Source: Candidatus Lernaella stagnicola (GTDB lineage Bacteria > Lernaellota > Lernaellaia > Lernaellales > Lernaellaceae). From it: a stretch of 64,000 bases of DNA. Positions 15,381 through 24,404 of the stretch are shown one piece after another (position 1 is the stretch's first letter; each line of letters opens with the position of its first letter). A model generated the notes under the pieces. It made no database searches. It was given only the letters and a program-made list of their open reading frames with translations, and was not told where the DNA came from. The stretch is taken from the NCBI GenBank assembly GCA_030765525.1, contig JAVCCK010000023.1:1-64000 (forward strand), read 5' to 3'. Both the position numbers and the translations under genes were made by a program.

Positions 15381-15980
15381 TTAATCGCGGGGCATTTTGC
15401 CGAAGGGCATGAAGGGCATGGCGTCGGGGTTTTGCGCCATGGCGGCCTTGCACTGCTCCATGAAGGCCGAATGCACCTGCGTCTGGCAGACGCGGTAGGG
15501 GTCGTCGTCGGGCTTGTTCTTTTTGTGGAAATTGTAGGTGTCGCAGTCGATGGTTTGCTTGACGCATTGCAGGAACATCGTCACGCCGAAGATATCGCAG
15601 GGATCTTTCAGTCGCGCCTGGGTCGGGTAGACGAGGTGGCAGTAATTGTGCGCCTCGTTTTCATCCATTTTGAAGCAGTCGCGATGCACCTCGGCGCACG
15701 TTTCCATGATCACGCCGACATACTGGTTGATCGCCTCCTCCGGCGTTTCGGGCATCGTACCTTTGGCCGCGGGCGTGGTGTCGCCTCGTGGGGCCGGCGG
15801 CCGCTGCCGGGGCGCCGGTTTTTCGCGAGCCGGCCGGGAATCCGCGATTTTCGGTTGTGGTTTCGGTTCGGGAGGCGAGGATCGCAACCCCACGACGAGC
15901 CACACCACCAACGCCGCCGTCACGAGCACGGCAAAGATGACGATCACGACGCGCCTTCTGGATTTCATGAACGCTTTCAT
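15381..15980 (-). CDS. Membrane-anchored Cys-rich protein, function unknown
   Basis: A 199-residue protein with a short basic N-terminus, one transmembrane helix (about 11-31, VVIVIFAVLVTAALVVWLVVG), a Pro/Arg-rich linker (about 34-75) and a C-terminal domain of about 120 residues. That domain contains eight cysteines, in METC, RDC, NYC, DPC, LQC, IDC, RVC and EQC. An even number on the extracytoplasmic side suggests four disulfides in a small helical fold. No metal-binding CXXC pair is present. I recognise no family. The start at 15980 lies just downstream of a TATAAT; M5 at 15968 is the alternative. Confidence 0.65.
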   Translation of the reverse strand: MKAFMKSRRRVVIVIFAVLVTAALVVWLVVGLRSSPPEPKPQPKIADSRPAREKPAPRQRPPAPRGDTTPAAKGTMPETPEEAINQYVGVIMETCAEVHRDCFKMDENEAHNYCHLVYPTQARLKDPCDIFGVTMFLQCVKQTIDCDTYNFHKKNKPDDDPYRVCQTQVHSAFMEQCKAAMAQNPDAMPFMPFGKMPRD

Positions 15981-15988
15981 GGCCCGGT

Positions 15989-15994
15989 ATTATA
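15989..15994 (-). promoter_or_regulatory. TATAAT -10 box immediately before the Cys-rich gene
   Basis: On the minus strand a perfect TATAAT is followed by eight bases and then the ATG at 15980, with no Shine-Dalgarno. No clear -35 is seen. If used, the transcript would be nearly leaderless or would start at M5 (15968). Confidence 0.3.
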
Positions 15995-16268
15995 CGCGTG
16001 GCGAAATGGATTGTTTATTTTTTTTACGGCTCAGGAAGCATGCCGGCCCTTATTGAAATCCAGCACGACATGCGGCCCTCACCCGGTGCGGGAAGCCTTC
16101 GCCTGAACAACGCCGCGAATCGCGCCGGAAGATTGAGATCGCCGGCAAGGGGCTTGATCCCCGAGCCGATTTATGTGGATATAATGCACGCAACCACCCC
16201 ACACATACGCGTTTTGACATCTAGGAGTAATTCGAAAGCCATATCCATTCGATCCCAAGAGTTGTTGA

Positions 16269-17948
16269 TTGGATCCTGTAAATCAGCGAGACGCACGAAT
16301 CGGATTCTTCGCACTGACGCTAGTCGTAGCATTGTTTGCTATTGCGGCGGCGGTGATGAACTACACGTTTATCGAGTCGGCGGGGTTGTATCACAGCGGT
16401 TCGAATTCCGAACGCTACCTGGAGGTCGCCCAAAACATCTATCTGCGGGGAACCGGCGTAACCGAGTTCCTGCCGACCGACAATTTCGACGATCCGAACG
16501 GCATTTTACTGATGAACGCCGCCGCCATGTCAGCGCGGGTTTTCGGCCCCTCATTTACCTCCTACGCGATCACCGGCACTTTCTTCTATATTCTCTTCGT
16601 GGTCTGTCTGGCGCTGCTGGGTTGGCAAACCGGTTCTGCGTGGACCGGCGCGATCGCGGCGGCCATCGGCGGGCTTCTTCCGGCGGTTTACGGTCACAGC
16701 CTGGTGTTCAACCTCGACCTTTCGGTCGCCGCCATGACGCTGTTGTCACTGGTGCTGCTGCTGCAAACCCGCCGCTTTTCGCGCAGCGTGTGGTCGGTGA
16801 TGTTCGGCGTCGTGGCCGGGCTGGCGATCTGGGCGAAGATCAGCGCTCCATTTTGCATTGGGCCCGCGATGGTGGCCTGTTTCTCGTTCGGCCTCCTGCA
16901 ACCGCGCGACCGCGACGCATGCCCCACCGGAGTCCGCGTGCTCAATTTTTTGTCGGCCTTACTCGCACTGGCGGCAGTGACGTTATTGCGAGGTGGGCTT
17001 TGCCTGTTGAATTTGTGGCAGCGATGGACGTCGCATTTGTCCCCGGGCCGCGACGAGCCCTTCCACGATTTGTTGGGTCACCATACACTCGAATTGGTTT
17101 ATCAAACCTTTGGCCCGGTATTGCTGGTACTGATCGCGGCGGCCGTGCCGCTGTTCATCTATCGCAAAGGTTGCCGCCACGCGGCGACGATCACCGCTTT
17201 CTTTCTCCCTTCCTTGCTGTTGTTTTTCTACAAACCGGAAAGCATGCACCGATTCGCGTTGGCGAATCTCGGCGCCCTGGCCGTACTCGCGGCGGCGGCG
17301 ATCACGGTCACGCGGAAACGCCAATGGGTAAACGCGGCGCTGGTTTTAGTAATTGTTTCGGCATCGCTGGCCAACCTGCTGACCGTCGCCGGCATCGTGA
17401 CAAGCAAGTACTGCACCAGAACACAATACGCGCCGCGCATTCGAGTTCTCGAAAACTACGACACCTTTCTGCACAGCCTGGATGAAACCCTGCCGCATGA
17501 GAAAGACTTACGCGTGGTTTCGTTTCGTCCTTTCGATCAACTGCCCCGCTTCCCGGGGCACTATGCAAGATTCGTGATCCGCAGCTTGCGCCCGCACGCC
17601 ACCGTGTACCAATTGGATAATGTACGGAGCTACAAATTTTTCGACCTGGCAGCCCGCCATTTGCACGAGGCAGATTTCCTGCTTGTCATGCGCAACACGC
17701 CCAAATGGGATTGGCCCGTCGCGGACCTGCGACGCATCCAAACATCGCCGCTGGTCTACGGGGTGATGCAACAAAAAACCGATCTGTTGATCCGCAAACT
17801 GGAGGAAGTGCGCCTACAGTGGCGCGCCTGGCGCACGATCGAAACCCGGCAGCGCATGTACCCGGGGCGCTTGGCTTCCCAAGTCCAAGGAATTCCGGTT
17901 TACGTGAACGTCTACAAGGCCGAAAAACCGACAGCATCGGGTAAGTAA
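16269..17948 (+). CDS. Multi-spanning membrane protein, GT39/ArnT-like
   Basis: A 559-residue protein with about ten hydrophobic helices between residues 12 and 370 and a soluble C-terminal part of about 180 residues. After the first helix there is an extracytoplasmic segment with SGSNSERYLEVAQNIYLRG and DDPNGILLMN, the layout of GT-C glycosyltransferases and related GT39/GT83 proteins. These transfer sugars from lipid carriers on the outer face of the inner membrane. I do not see a decisive DD or DE catalytic pair, so the assignment is to fold class only. A TTG start at 16269 is proposed; a TATAAT lies about 85 bases upstream. The gene appears monocistronic. Confidence 0.6.
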   Translation: MDPVNQRDARIGFFALTLVVALFAIAAAVMNYTFIESAGLYHSGSNSERYLEVAQNIYLRGTGVTEFLPTDNFDDPNGILLMNAAAMSARVFGPSFTSYAITGTFFYILFVVCLALLGWQTGSAWTGAIAAAIGGLLPAVYGHSLVFNLDLSVAAMTLLSLVLLLQTRRFSRSVWSVMFGVVAGLAIWAKISAPFCIGPAMVACFSFGLLQPRDRDACPTGVRVLNFLSALLALAAVTLLRGGLCLLNLWQRWTSHLSPGRDEPFHDLLGHHTLELVYQTFGPVLLVLIAAAVPLFIYRKGCRHAATITAFFLPSLLLFFYKPESMHRFALANLGALAVLAAAAITVTRKRQWVNAALVLVIVSASLANLLTVAGIVTSKYCTRTQYAPRIRVLENYDTFLHSLDETLPHEKDLRVVSFRPFDQLPRFPGHYARFVIRSLRPHATVYQLDNVRSYKFFDLAARHLHEADFLLVMRNTPKWDWPVADLRRIQTSPLVYGVMQQKTDLLIRKLEEVRLQWRAWRTIETRQRMYPGRLASQVQGIPVYVNVYKAEKPTASGK

Positions 17949-18001
17949 GGCTTCAAAACGCCTTCTCCACGCCCCGGTTGTCGCCCGCGCACCGTCTCGC
18001 A

Positions 18002-18030
18002 TTGACAAGACAGCCCCCGCCGCATAGAAA
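18002..18030 (+). promoter_or_regulatory. Sigma70-like promoter of the maltodextrin locus
   Basis: A perfect TTGACA at 18002-18007, a 17-base spacer and TAGAAA at 18025-18030 (4 of 6). The porin GTG start is 40 bases further on. No regulator gene or clear operator is nearby. Confidence 0.55.
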
Positions 18031-18070
18031 ACCTTTGATATTGAAACCTTTTTTATAGGATGCCATCTCC

Positions 18071-19561
18071 GTGCGAACTTCCATTTTTCGCCTTGCCATG
18101 GCCGTGGCCTTGGTGTGCGTGTTCGCTGGATTCGCTCTGGCCCAGGCCGACGATCCGCCCGCGGAGCCCACGCCGGAACCCGTGACCGTGGCACCAATTC
18201 CCGAGCCGGAGCCGCCCGCCGCGCTCGACCAGAACGCGGGCGCGTTCACCTTCGGCAGTTACGGACGCATACAGGTCACCAACGACACCGAAGGAAACAA
18301 GGGGCGCGACAGCAACATTGTCGGCCACGGTCCGCGACTGTTCGAGCGTTCCTACGCCGAGCTGGAATTCCGGTACCGCCTGCAGTCTCCGGTGGACGAG
18401 TTCGGCACACAGGTGCTGTTTACATTGGCGCTCTTCGAGCCCTACGCCCACCAGGACGGCGATTTCAACGACACCTTCGCGGTGCGCAATCTCTACGCCG
18501 AAGCGTGGGGATTCATTCCGTATGTGCCGTGGATTTACCTGTGGGCCGGTTCGCGCATGGTCCGGGGCGACGACATCTACCTGCTCGACTACTGGCCGCT
18601 GGATAACCTGAACACGGTCGGCGGCGGCATCGGCGCGAATTGGCAGGGCATCGACGCGCGTTTCCACGCGGGCGTCAATCGGTTGGACAACGAGTATCAG
18701 TTCCAAACAATTGAAGTGCCCGGCAAGGTGATCGGCTCGCGGGAAAAGGTGATGCTCGACCGGCAGCGTTACATCGGCTCGCTGCGCCTGCAGTACTTGT
18801 GGCCGAATGTGTACCGCGATTTCGGCATGAAGTTCGTCGCGTACGCCGAGCAGCACCAAATCCCCAAGGGCGAGCGCATCCCCAGCGCGTTGATCGAGGA
18901 CGAAGTGCCTAACTACGAGCCGGATTCGATCACCGTCACCGCCCCGGAGGATGATGGCTACGCCGTGGGCGGGCAAATCGGTTTCTTCGGCTTCGGCAAA
19001 GACAGCCACGTGAACCTGTTCTACCGCCACGCGTGGGATTTGGCCGCGTACGGCGAGTTCGGCGTGCCCTTCGGCACCAACAACGACGGCACCGCCAAAG
19101 GGGCGACCGAAACCGTTTATGCACTCTCGGCCAACTACGAATTTCACTGGCTCGGCGTACTCGCCGGGGGATACATTCGCAAGTTCGTCGACGCCGACGT
19201 CAACAAGTACGACACCGACGACTTTGTGGAAGGGGCGCTGGCGGTGCGGCCGGTGGTGTTCATCACCAACCACCTGCATCAGGGCTTCGAATTCGGTTAC
19301 CAGCAGCACTACCCCTTCGGCCTCGATCCGCAGACCGACGAGCATGAAATTTCCGAGGTGTTCCAGTACTCGGCGATCGAGATCGTCAGCCTGGGCCGCG
19401 GCAACTACAAGCGGCCCCAATTTCGCCTGACCTACACCTACAGCACGCCCAACGCGGCGGCCCGTCGCACCTATCCGTCCGGTGACGAGCGGCAACTCAA
19501 GAAGGAAGATCACTTCCTGGGCTTTGGAGTGGAATGGTGGTTCAACTCAAGCACCTACTGA
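18071..19561 (+). CDS. LamB-like carbohydrate porin (maltoporin family)
   Basis: A 496-residue outer-membrane beta-barrel protein. GTG start, then a signal peptide (RTSIFRLAMAVALVCVFAGF, cleavage after ALA). A Pro/Glu-rich linker (about 26-50) precedes the barrel, which opens with FTFGSYGRIQVTNDTEGN, like LamB-type porins. Alternating strand patterns run to the end, and the C-terminus is GFGVEWWFNSSTY, ending in an aromatic residue as needed for barrel assembly. Maltoporins pass maltose and maltodextrins. The two amylase lipoproteins and the ABC importer that follow support a maltodextrin substrate. The last 28 bases overlap the next gene, so translation is likely coupled. Confidence 0.78.
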   Translation: MRTSIFRLAMAVALVCVFAGFALAQADDPPAEPTPEPVTVAPIPEPEPPAALDQNAGAFTFGSYGRIQVTNDTEGNKGRDSNIVGHGPRLFERSYAELEFRYRLQSPVDEFGTQVLFTLALFEPYAHQDGDFNDTFAVRNLYAEAWGFIPYVPWIYLWAGSRMVRGDDIYLLDYWPLDNLNTVGGGIGANWQGIDARFHAGVNRLDNEYQFQTIEVPGKVIGSREKVMLDRQRYIGSLRLQYLWPNVYRDFGMKFVAYAEQHQIPKGERIPSALIEDEVPNYEPDSITVTAPEDDGYAVGGQIGFFGFGKDSHVNLFYRHAWDLAAYGEFGVPFGTNNDGTAKGATETVYALSANYEFHWLGVLAGGYIRKFVDADVNKYDTDDFVEGALAVRPVVFITNHLHQGFEFGYQQHYPFGLDPQTDEHEISEVFQYSAIEIVSLGRGNYKRPQFRLTYTYSTPNAAARRTYPSGDERQLKKEDHFLGFGVEWWFNSSTY

Positions 19562-21459
19562 TCGTCGCGGCGCTGCTGGGCGCGTTGCTGCTGCCAAGCT
19601 GCGGCGAAAAGCACGAGACCAAGGATTTCGACGCTCCCCCCGCGGCGGAAGCCGGGCAGCGCGTGGTGATCTACCAACTCGTGCCGCGCTTGTTCTCCAA
19701 CATCAACGAAAACCGCGAGTGGGACGGCGATCTGGCCGCTAACGGCGTGGGCAAGTTCGAGCACATCGACGAGGTCGCCCTGACGGCAATCAAGGAATTG
19801 GGCGCGACGCACATCTGGCTGACCGGCGTGTTGCAGCAGGCGACGAACACCGACTACTCCCACCTCGACCCGCCGCAACCCGCCGACGACCCCGACGTGC
19901 TCAAGGGCAAGGCGGGCAGCTTCTACGCCATCAAGGACTACTTTGACATCTGCCCCGATTACGCCCTGGACCCGCAAAATCGCGTGGCCGAGTTTGAAGC
20001 GCTGGTCCAGCGCATCCACGATGCGGAGATGAAGGTCATCATCGACTTCGTGCCCAATCACGTGGCCCGCACCTATGACTCGGACGTGCGGCCCGATTTG
20101 AATTTCGGCGACGGTGACGACACGAGCTTGTTTTTCCACCCGCAGAACAATTTCTTCTATCTGGTCGAGCCGGAAGGACAAGTGCTCAGCATTCCCGAAC
20201 CGAGCCACTGGCCGCGACCCGCCGGCGCCGACGGCACCGTCGAAACCGAAAACAACGACGGCAACCCGCCCGGCGACGTGCCCAAGGCGACCGGCAACAA
20301 CGTGACCTCGCCGGACGTCAGCGAATTCGACTGGTACGAGACGGTCAAACTGAACTACGGCTACGACTTCACGACCGGCGAAGCGGTGTACGAACCGGTG
20401 CCCGACACCTGGGCGATCATGAACGAAGTACTCGCCTACTGGCAGGGCAAGGGCGTCGACGGCTTCCGGTGCGACTTCGCGCATTACGTGCCGCTGGACG
20501 CGTGGCAATACCTCGTGTCGGCGGCGCGGGAGCGCGACGCGGAAGTCTTCTTTTTCGCCGAGGCTTACTACACGGGCGACGGCGTGCCGGAGTTTTCTTT
20601 CGAGAACATGCTGAAGGTCGGGTTCGACGCCGTTTACGACGATAGTTCCTACGACGCGGTCAAAGGCATCTTCTGTTGCGGCAAGTGGGCCAACGACTTG
20701 GAAGAAAGCCTGAACCAGCAAACCGATTTCCTCAAACGCAACGCGCTGCACTACGTAGAGAACCACGACGAGCGGCGCATCGCCTCGCCGGTGGTGGCCG
20801 GGGAGAGCCCCGATGATTCCGGCTTCGGCAGCTACCAGGCCGGGATGCCCGTGGCGGCGACGCTCTTTCTGATGGGCACCGGGCCGGTCCTGATCTACAA
20901 CGGGCAGGAAGTGGGCGAGGAGGCGGCGGAGGCTGAGGGCTTCGGCGGGGAAGACGGCCGCACGTCGATCTTCGACTACGGGTCGATGCCGCGCATGGTC
21001 CAGTGGGTCAACGGCTACCAATACGACGGCGAAGGCCTGGAGGAAGGGCGTCGCGCGCTGCGGAAGTTTTACGCCGATTTGATCGCGCTGTCGCAGCAGC
21101 CGGGTTTCTCGACGGGCGATTTCTATTCCTTCAACTACCTCAACAAAGATAATTGGCGCTACAGCCACGGCCAATACGTGTACAGCTTCGCGCGGTACGA
21201 CGCCGCATCGGGCGATGCGTGGCTGGTGGTCGCCAACTTTTCCAATATCAGCCACGCGTTTGATCTGCGACTCGCCAAGGACGCGATCGCCTTCATGGGC
21301 ATGGATCCCGAAAGCGGCACGCTGCTGTTTTACGACGCGTTCGAACCGGACAAGGCCCCCGCACACCTGCCGGCCAAGAACGTGGAAAACCAGGGCCTGT
21401 CGGTGACGCTGACACCCTACGAAATCGAAGTCTACCGAATCCAATGGGAGAAAGAATGA
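19534..21459 (+). CDS. GH13 alpha-amylase-family lipoprotein
   Basis: A 641-residue glycoside hydrolase anchored as a lipoprotein (lipobox LLLPSC, C23). The GH13 barrel starts at VIYQLVPRLFSN and keeps all four conserved regions: DFVPNHV (I), GFRCDFAHY (II, nucleophile Asp), FFFAEAYY (III, acid/base Glu) and YVENHDERR (IV). A C-terminal beta domain follows (KDNWRYSHGQYVYSFARY). Enzymes of this type cleave or transfer alpha-1,4-glucans. With a lipid anchor it would act at the periplasmic face or cell surface, trimming dextrins before import. The start overlaps the porin gene, and the stop overlaps the next gene's start (ATGA). Confidence 0.88.
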   Translation: MVVQLKHLLIVAALLGALLLPSCGEKHETKDFDAPPAAEAGQRVVIYQLVPRLFSNINENREWDGDLAANGVGKFEHIDEVALTAIKELGATHIWLTGVLQQATNTDYSHLDPPQPADDPDVLKGKAGSFYAIKDYFDICPDYALDPQNRVAEFEALVQRIHDAEMKVIIDFVPNHVARTYDSDVRPDLNFGDGDDTSLFFHPQNNFFYLVEPEGQVLSIPEPSHWPRPAGADGTVETENNDGNPPGDVPKATGNNVTSPDVSEFDWYETVKLNYGYDFTTGEAVYEPVPDTWAIMNEVLAYWQGKGVDGFRCDFAHYVPLDAWQYLVSAARERDAEVFFFAEAYYTGDGVPEFSFENMLKVGFDAVYDDSSYDAVKGIFCCGKWANDLEESLNQQTDFLKRNALHYVENHDERRIASPVVAGESPDDSGFGSYQAGMPVAATLFLMGTGPVLIYNGQEVGEEAAEAEGFGGEDGRTSIFDYGSMPRMVQWVNGYQYDGEGLEEGRRALRKFYADLIALSQQPGFSTGDFYSFNYLNKDNWRYSHGQYVYSFARYDAASGDAWLVVANFSNISHAFDLRLAKDAIAFMGMDPESGTLLFYDAFEPDKAPAHLPAKNVENQGLSVTLTPYEIEVYRIQWEKE

Positions 21460-23273
21460 TGCGCCGCCTGTTGCTTTTCGCTTTGCCGCCGCTGCTGACG
21501 CTGGCTCTGGTCGCTTTGTTTGTGGGCTGCGTCGACCTCACGCCGATCACCGACCAGTGGGACATCGGCACCCACGTCGGCGATTGGCGGGATGAAGTCA
21601 TCTACCAACTCATGGTCGACCGCTTTGACGACGGCGATAAAACGAATAACTACAACGTCAACGCCCACGCCCCGGCCGCCTACCACGGTGGCGACTGGCA
21701 GGGCGTGATTGACAAGCTCAACTACCTCGACGAACTGGGCGTTACGGCCATCTGGATTTCGCCGGTGGTCAACAATGTCGAGCAGGACGCCGGGGTCGCC
21801 GGCTACCATGGGTACTGGACGCAGAGCTTCATCGACGTCAATCCGCATTTCGGCGACCTGGCCAAGTTGCGCGAGATGGTCGACGCCTGCCACGACCGCG
21901 GCATCAAGGTGATTCTGGACATCGTCACCAACCACATCGGCCAGCTTTTCTTCTACGACATCAACGGCAACGGGCGACCCGACGAATCCGTCTACGGCAG
22001 CGGCACGAACTCGATGGTCACGCGCGTGTCGGAGTACGACCCCGATTACGACGAGCGCGGCGTGCAAGCCAGCACCTCCCTGGGCGAGGCGGGGCCGGCG
22101 CCGATGATCTGGTTGTATGATCCGGCGATCAATCGCGTGCCGCCGCAGCCGGCGGAGTTCCAGAATCCGAACTGGTACAACCGCATGGGCCGCGTGTGGG
22201 ATTGGAACAACCGCGACCAAGTCGTGCTCGGCGATTTCCCCGGCGGGCTAAAAGACATCAAGACGACCAACCCCGCCGTCCGCGAGAAGATGATCGAGGT
22301 GTTCAGCTACTGGATCGGCGCCGCCGACTTCGACGGCTTCCGCATCGACACACTCAAGCACATCGAGCACGGCTTCTGGCAAACCTTCTGCCCCGGCATC
22401 CGGCGCTTCGCCGCGCGACACGGCAAACGCAACTTCTTCATGTTCGGCGAGGCCTTCGACGGCGACGACGCGTTGATCGGCGGGTACACGTTCAACAACG
22501 CGATCGATTCGGTTTTCTATTTCTCACACAAGTTCACGGTCATCGACGGCGTGTTCAAGTACGGTGGGCCGACCTCGGAAATCGAGAATCTGTTCAATGC
22601 CCGCGCGACGAATTACTCAAGCGTCCCGAACGAACTGGGGCCGACCGACGAAGACGGCAAGGGCATCGCGCCGCAGAAGCTGTTGGTCAATTTCATCGAC
22701 AACCACGACTTGTCGCGCTACCTGTACGATAATCCGAACCTCGGCATGCTGCACAACGTGCTGATCTACATGTTCACGATCGACGGCATCCCCTGCCTCT
22801 ATTACGGCACTGAGCAGCAATTCGACGGCGGCAACGACCCCTTCAACCGCGAGGATCTGTGGACGAGCGGTTTCGGCACGAGCAACGAGACCTTCCAGAT
22901 TATCAAACACCTGATCAAGCTGCGCAAAAAATACCTGCCCCTGCGGCGCGGCGACATGCAGATTCGCTGGTCGAGCGAGCGCACCGGCAGCGAACTCGAT
23001 GCAGGCATTTTCGCCTTCGAGCGCGAATACAAAGGCGAGACGGTGCTGGTCGTCGTCAACACGAACGACGAGCACGCAAGCGTCACCAGCGCGGCGTGGA
23101 TGGAAGGGCAGGAAGGCAACGATATGCAAACGAGCTTCCCGCAGGGCACGGTGTTGGTCAACGTGTTCGACGATCAAGACGTGACCGACGACGAGGTGAT
23201 CGTCGGCGAAGACGGCAAGCTGGCGGTCACCGTGCAGCCCCGCGGGGGGAAAATCTACGTGCGGGCCAACTAA
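21456..23273 (+). CDS. Second GH13 alpha-amylase-family lipoprotein
   Basis: A 605-residue lipoprotein glycosidase. ATG at 21456 is preferred because GGGAG lies seven bases upstream. The lipobox is LFVGC (C25). The catalytic domain begins DEVIYQLMVDRFDDGD and retains DIVTNHIG (region I), GFRIDTLKHI (II, nucleophile), FMFGEAFDG (III) and FIDNHDLSR (IV). A cyclomaltodextrinase or amylase-like specificity is plausible but not fixed by sequence. It has a C-terminal beta-sandwich region. It differs clearly from the preceding GH13 in sequence, so the two probably have complementary specificities. The gene is followed by the transporter ATPase after 30 bases. Confidence 0.88.
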   Translation: MMRRLLLFALPPLLTLALVALFVGCVDLTPITDQWDIGTHVGDWRDEVIYQLMVDRFDDGDKTNNYNVNAHAPAAYHGGDWQGVIDKLNYLDELGVTAIWISPVVNNVEQDAGVAGYHGYWTQSFIDVNPHFGDLAKLREMVDACHDRGIKVILDIVTNHIGQLFFYDINGNGRPDESVYGSGTNSMVTRVSEYDPDYDERGVQASTSLGEAGPAPMIWLYDPAINRVPPQPAEFQNPNWYNRMGRVWDWNNRDQVVLGDFPGGLKDIKTTNPAVREKMIEVFSYWIGAADFDGFRIDTLKHIEHGFWQTFCPGIRRFAARHGKRNFFMFGEAFDGDDALIGGYTFNNAIDSVFYFSHKFTVIDGVFKYGGPTSEIENLFNARATNYSSVPNELGPTDEDGKGIAPQKLLVNFIDNHDLSRYLYDNPNLGMLHNVLIYMFTIDGIPCLYYGTEQQFDGGNDPFNREDLWTSGFGTSNETFQIIKHLIKLRKKYLPLRRGDMQIRWSSERTGSELDAGIFAFEREYKGETVLVVVNTNDEHASVTSAAWMEGQEGNDMQTSFPQGTVLVNVFDDQDVTDDEVIVGEDGKLAVTVQPRGGKIYVRAN

Positions 23274-23303
23274 ACGCCCGCCGATACGCACAAGGCGCAC
23301 ATT

Positions 23304-24404
23304 ATGACGGAGGACAAAGCGGCGGCGTTCATCGAACTGCGGGATGTCGTCAAGGCCTACGGCGATAACGTCATCCTCCAGGGCATCGACCTGGGCATCC
23401 GGCGCGGCGAGTTTCTGGTGCTCGTGGGGCCCTCGGGCTGCGGCAAATCGACACTGCTGCGCTGCATCGCCGGGCTGGAGGAAATCACGTCCGGCTCGCT
23501 GTTCATCGACGGCCGTCTCAGCAACCGCGTACACCCGAAAGACCGTGACCTGGCGATGGTCTTTCAATCCTACGCCCTCTACCCGCACCTGACGGTCGAG
23601 GAAAACCTCGGCTTTTCGCTCTCGGTACGCAAGATGCCCAAGGATGAAGTCCGCCGGCTCGTCGCGGAGACCGCCGAGCGGCTGGGCCTGTCGCCCCTGC
23701 TGAGTCGCTACCCCAAGCAGCTCTCCGGCGGGCAGCGGCAACGCGTCGCGGTCGGGCGCGCCATCGTCCGCCAACCCAACGCGTTCCTTTTCGACGAACC
23801 CTTGTCGAACCTCGACGCGGCGCTGCGCAGTTTGATGCGCGTCGAACTCAAGAAGCTGCACCGCGACCTGGCCACGACGATGATTTACGTCACCCACGAT
23901 CAGGTCGAGGCGATGACGCTAGCCGACCGCATCGTCGTGCTGGAAGGCGGCATCATCCAGCAGATCGGCACGCCGGGCGACCTTTTCAACACCCCGGCCA
24001 ACCGCTTCGTGGCGCACTTTATCGGCAGCCCGCCGATGAATTTCTTCCCCGCAACCTTTGACGCAGGCGCCGCGACGGCGACCGCGCCCGGCTTGTCGCT
24101 GACTTTGCCCGATGCCTATCGCGCCCTACACAATGCGCCCTCCGAAGTAATCGTCGGCGTGCGGCCCGCCGGTCTCCAACTCGACGGCGACGGCGGGGCA
24201 GTGGAAGGCGTGGTGGAGGTCGTTGAGCCGGTAGGGGGCGAATCCTACGTTCACGTGCGCGTCGGCGAGTCACCGTGCGTCGCCCAAATCGACGCCGCGG
24301 CGGCCGCCCGGCTGACGCCCGAGCGGGAAGTCACCTTTCGCGTGGCCCCGGCGCAGGTTTATCTTTTCGATCGCCACACAGAGGCCGCGATTCGTCCGTC
24401 ATGA
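23304..24404 (+). CDS. Sugar ABC transporter ATP-binding protein (MalK/UgpC type)
   Basis: A 366-residue cytosolic ATPase. It shows Walker A GPSGCGKST, Q-loop MVFQSYALYPHLTV, signature LSGGQRQR, Walker B AFLFDEPLSNLDAALR and the switch His in YVTHDQVEAMT. Residues beyond about 235 form the OB-type regulatory domain of the MalK/UgpC group (VIVGVRPAGL). It energises import of maltodextrins or similar oligosaccharides with the fused binding protein/MalF and MalG partners encoded next. The stop overlaps the following ATG by four bases (ATGA). The start ATG at 23304 lies 30 bases after the second amylase gene. Confidence 0.92.
   Translation: MTEDKAAAFIELRDVVKAYGDNVILQGIDLGIRRGEFLVLVGPSGCGKSTLLRCIAGLEEITSGSLFIDGRLSNRVHPKDRDLAMVFQSYALYPHLTVEENLGFSLSVRKMPKDEVRRLVAETAERLGLSPLLSRYPKQLSGGQRQRVAVGRAIVRQPNAFLFDEPLSNLDAALRSLMRVELKKLHRDLATTMIYVTHDQVEAMTLADRIVVLEGGIIQQIGTPGDLFNTPANRFVAHFIGSPPMNFFPATFDAGAATATAPGLSLTLPDAYRALHNAPSEVIVGVRPAGLQLDGDGGAVEGVVEVVEPVGGESYVHVRVGESPCVAQIDAAAAARLTPEREVTFRVAPAQVYLFDRHTEAAIRPS

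Noticed and set aside
15171-16106. Plus-strand frame of 311 codons
   Set aside because: It is antisense to the Cys-rich anchored protein and shifts across the end of the hydrolase gene; composition is Arg-rich shadow.
18053-21444. Minus-strand frames of 486 and 629 codons
   Set aside because: They are antisense to the porin and amylase genes, which have clear motifs. The frames have no ribosome site and low-complexity content.
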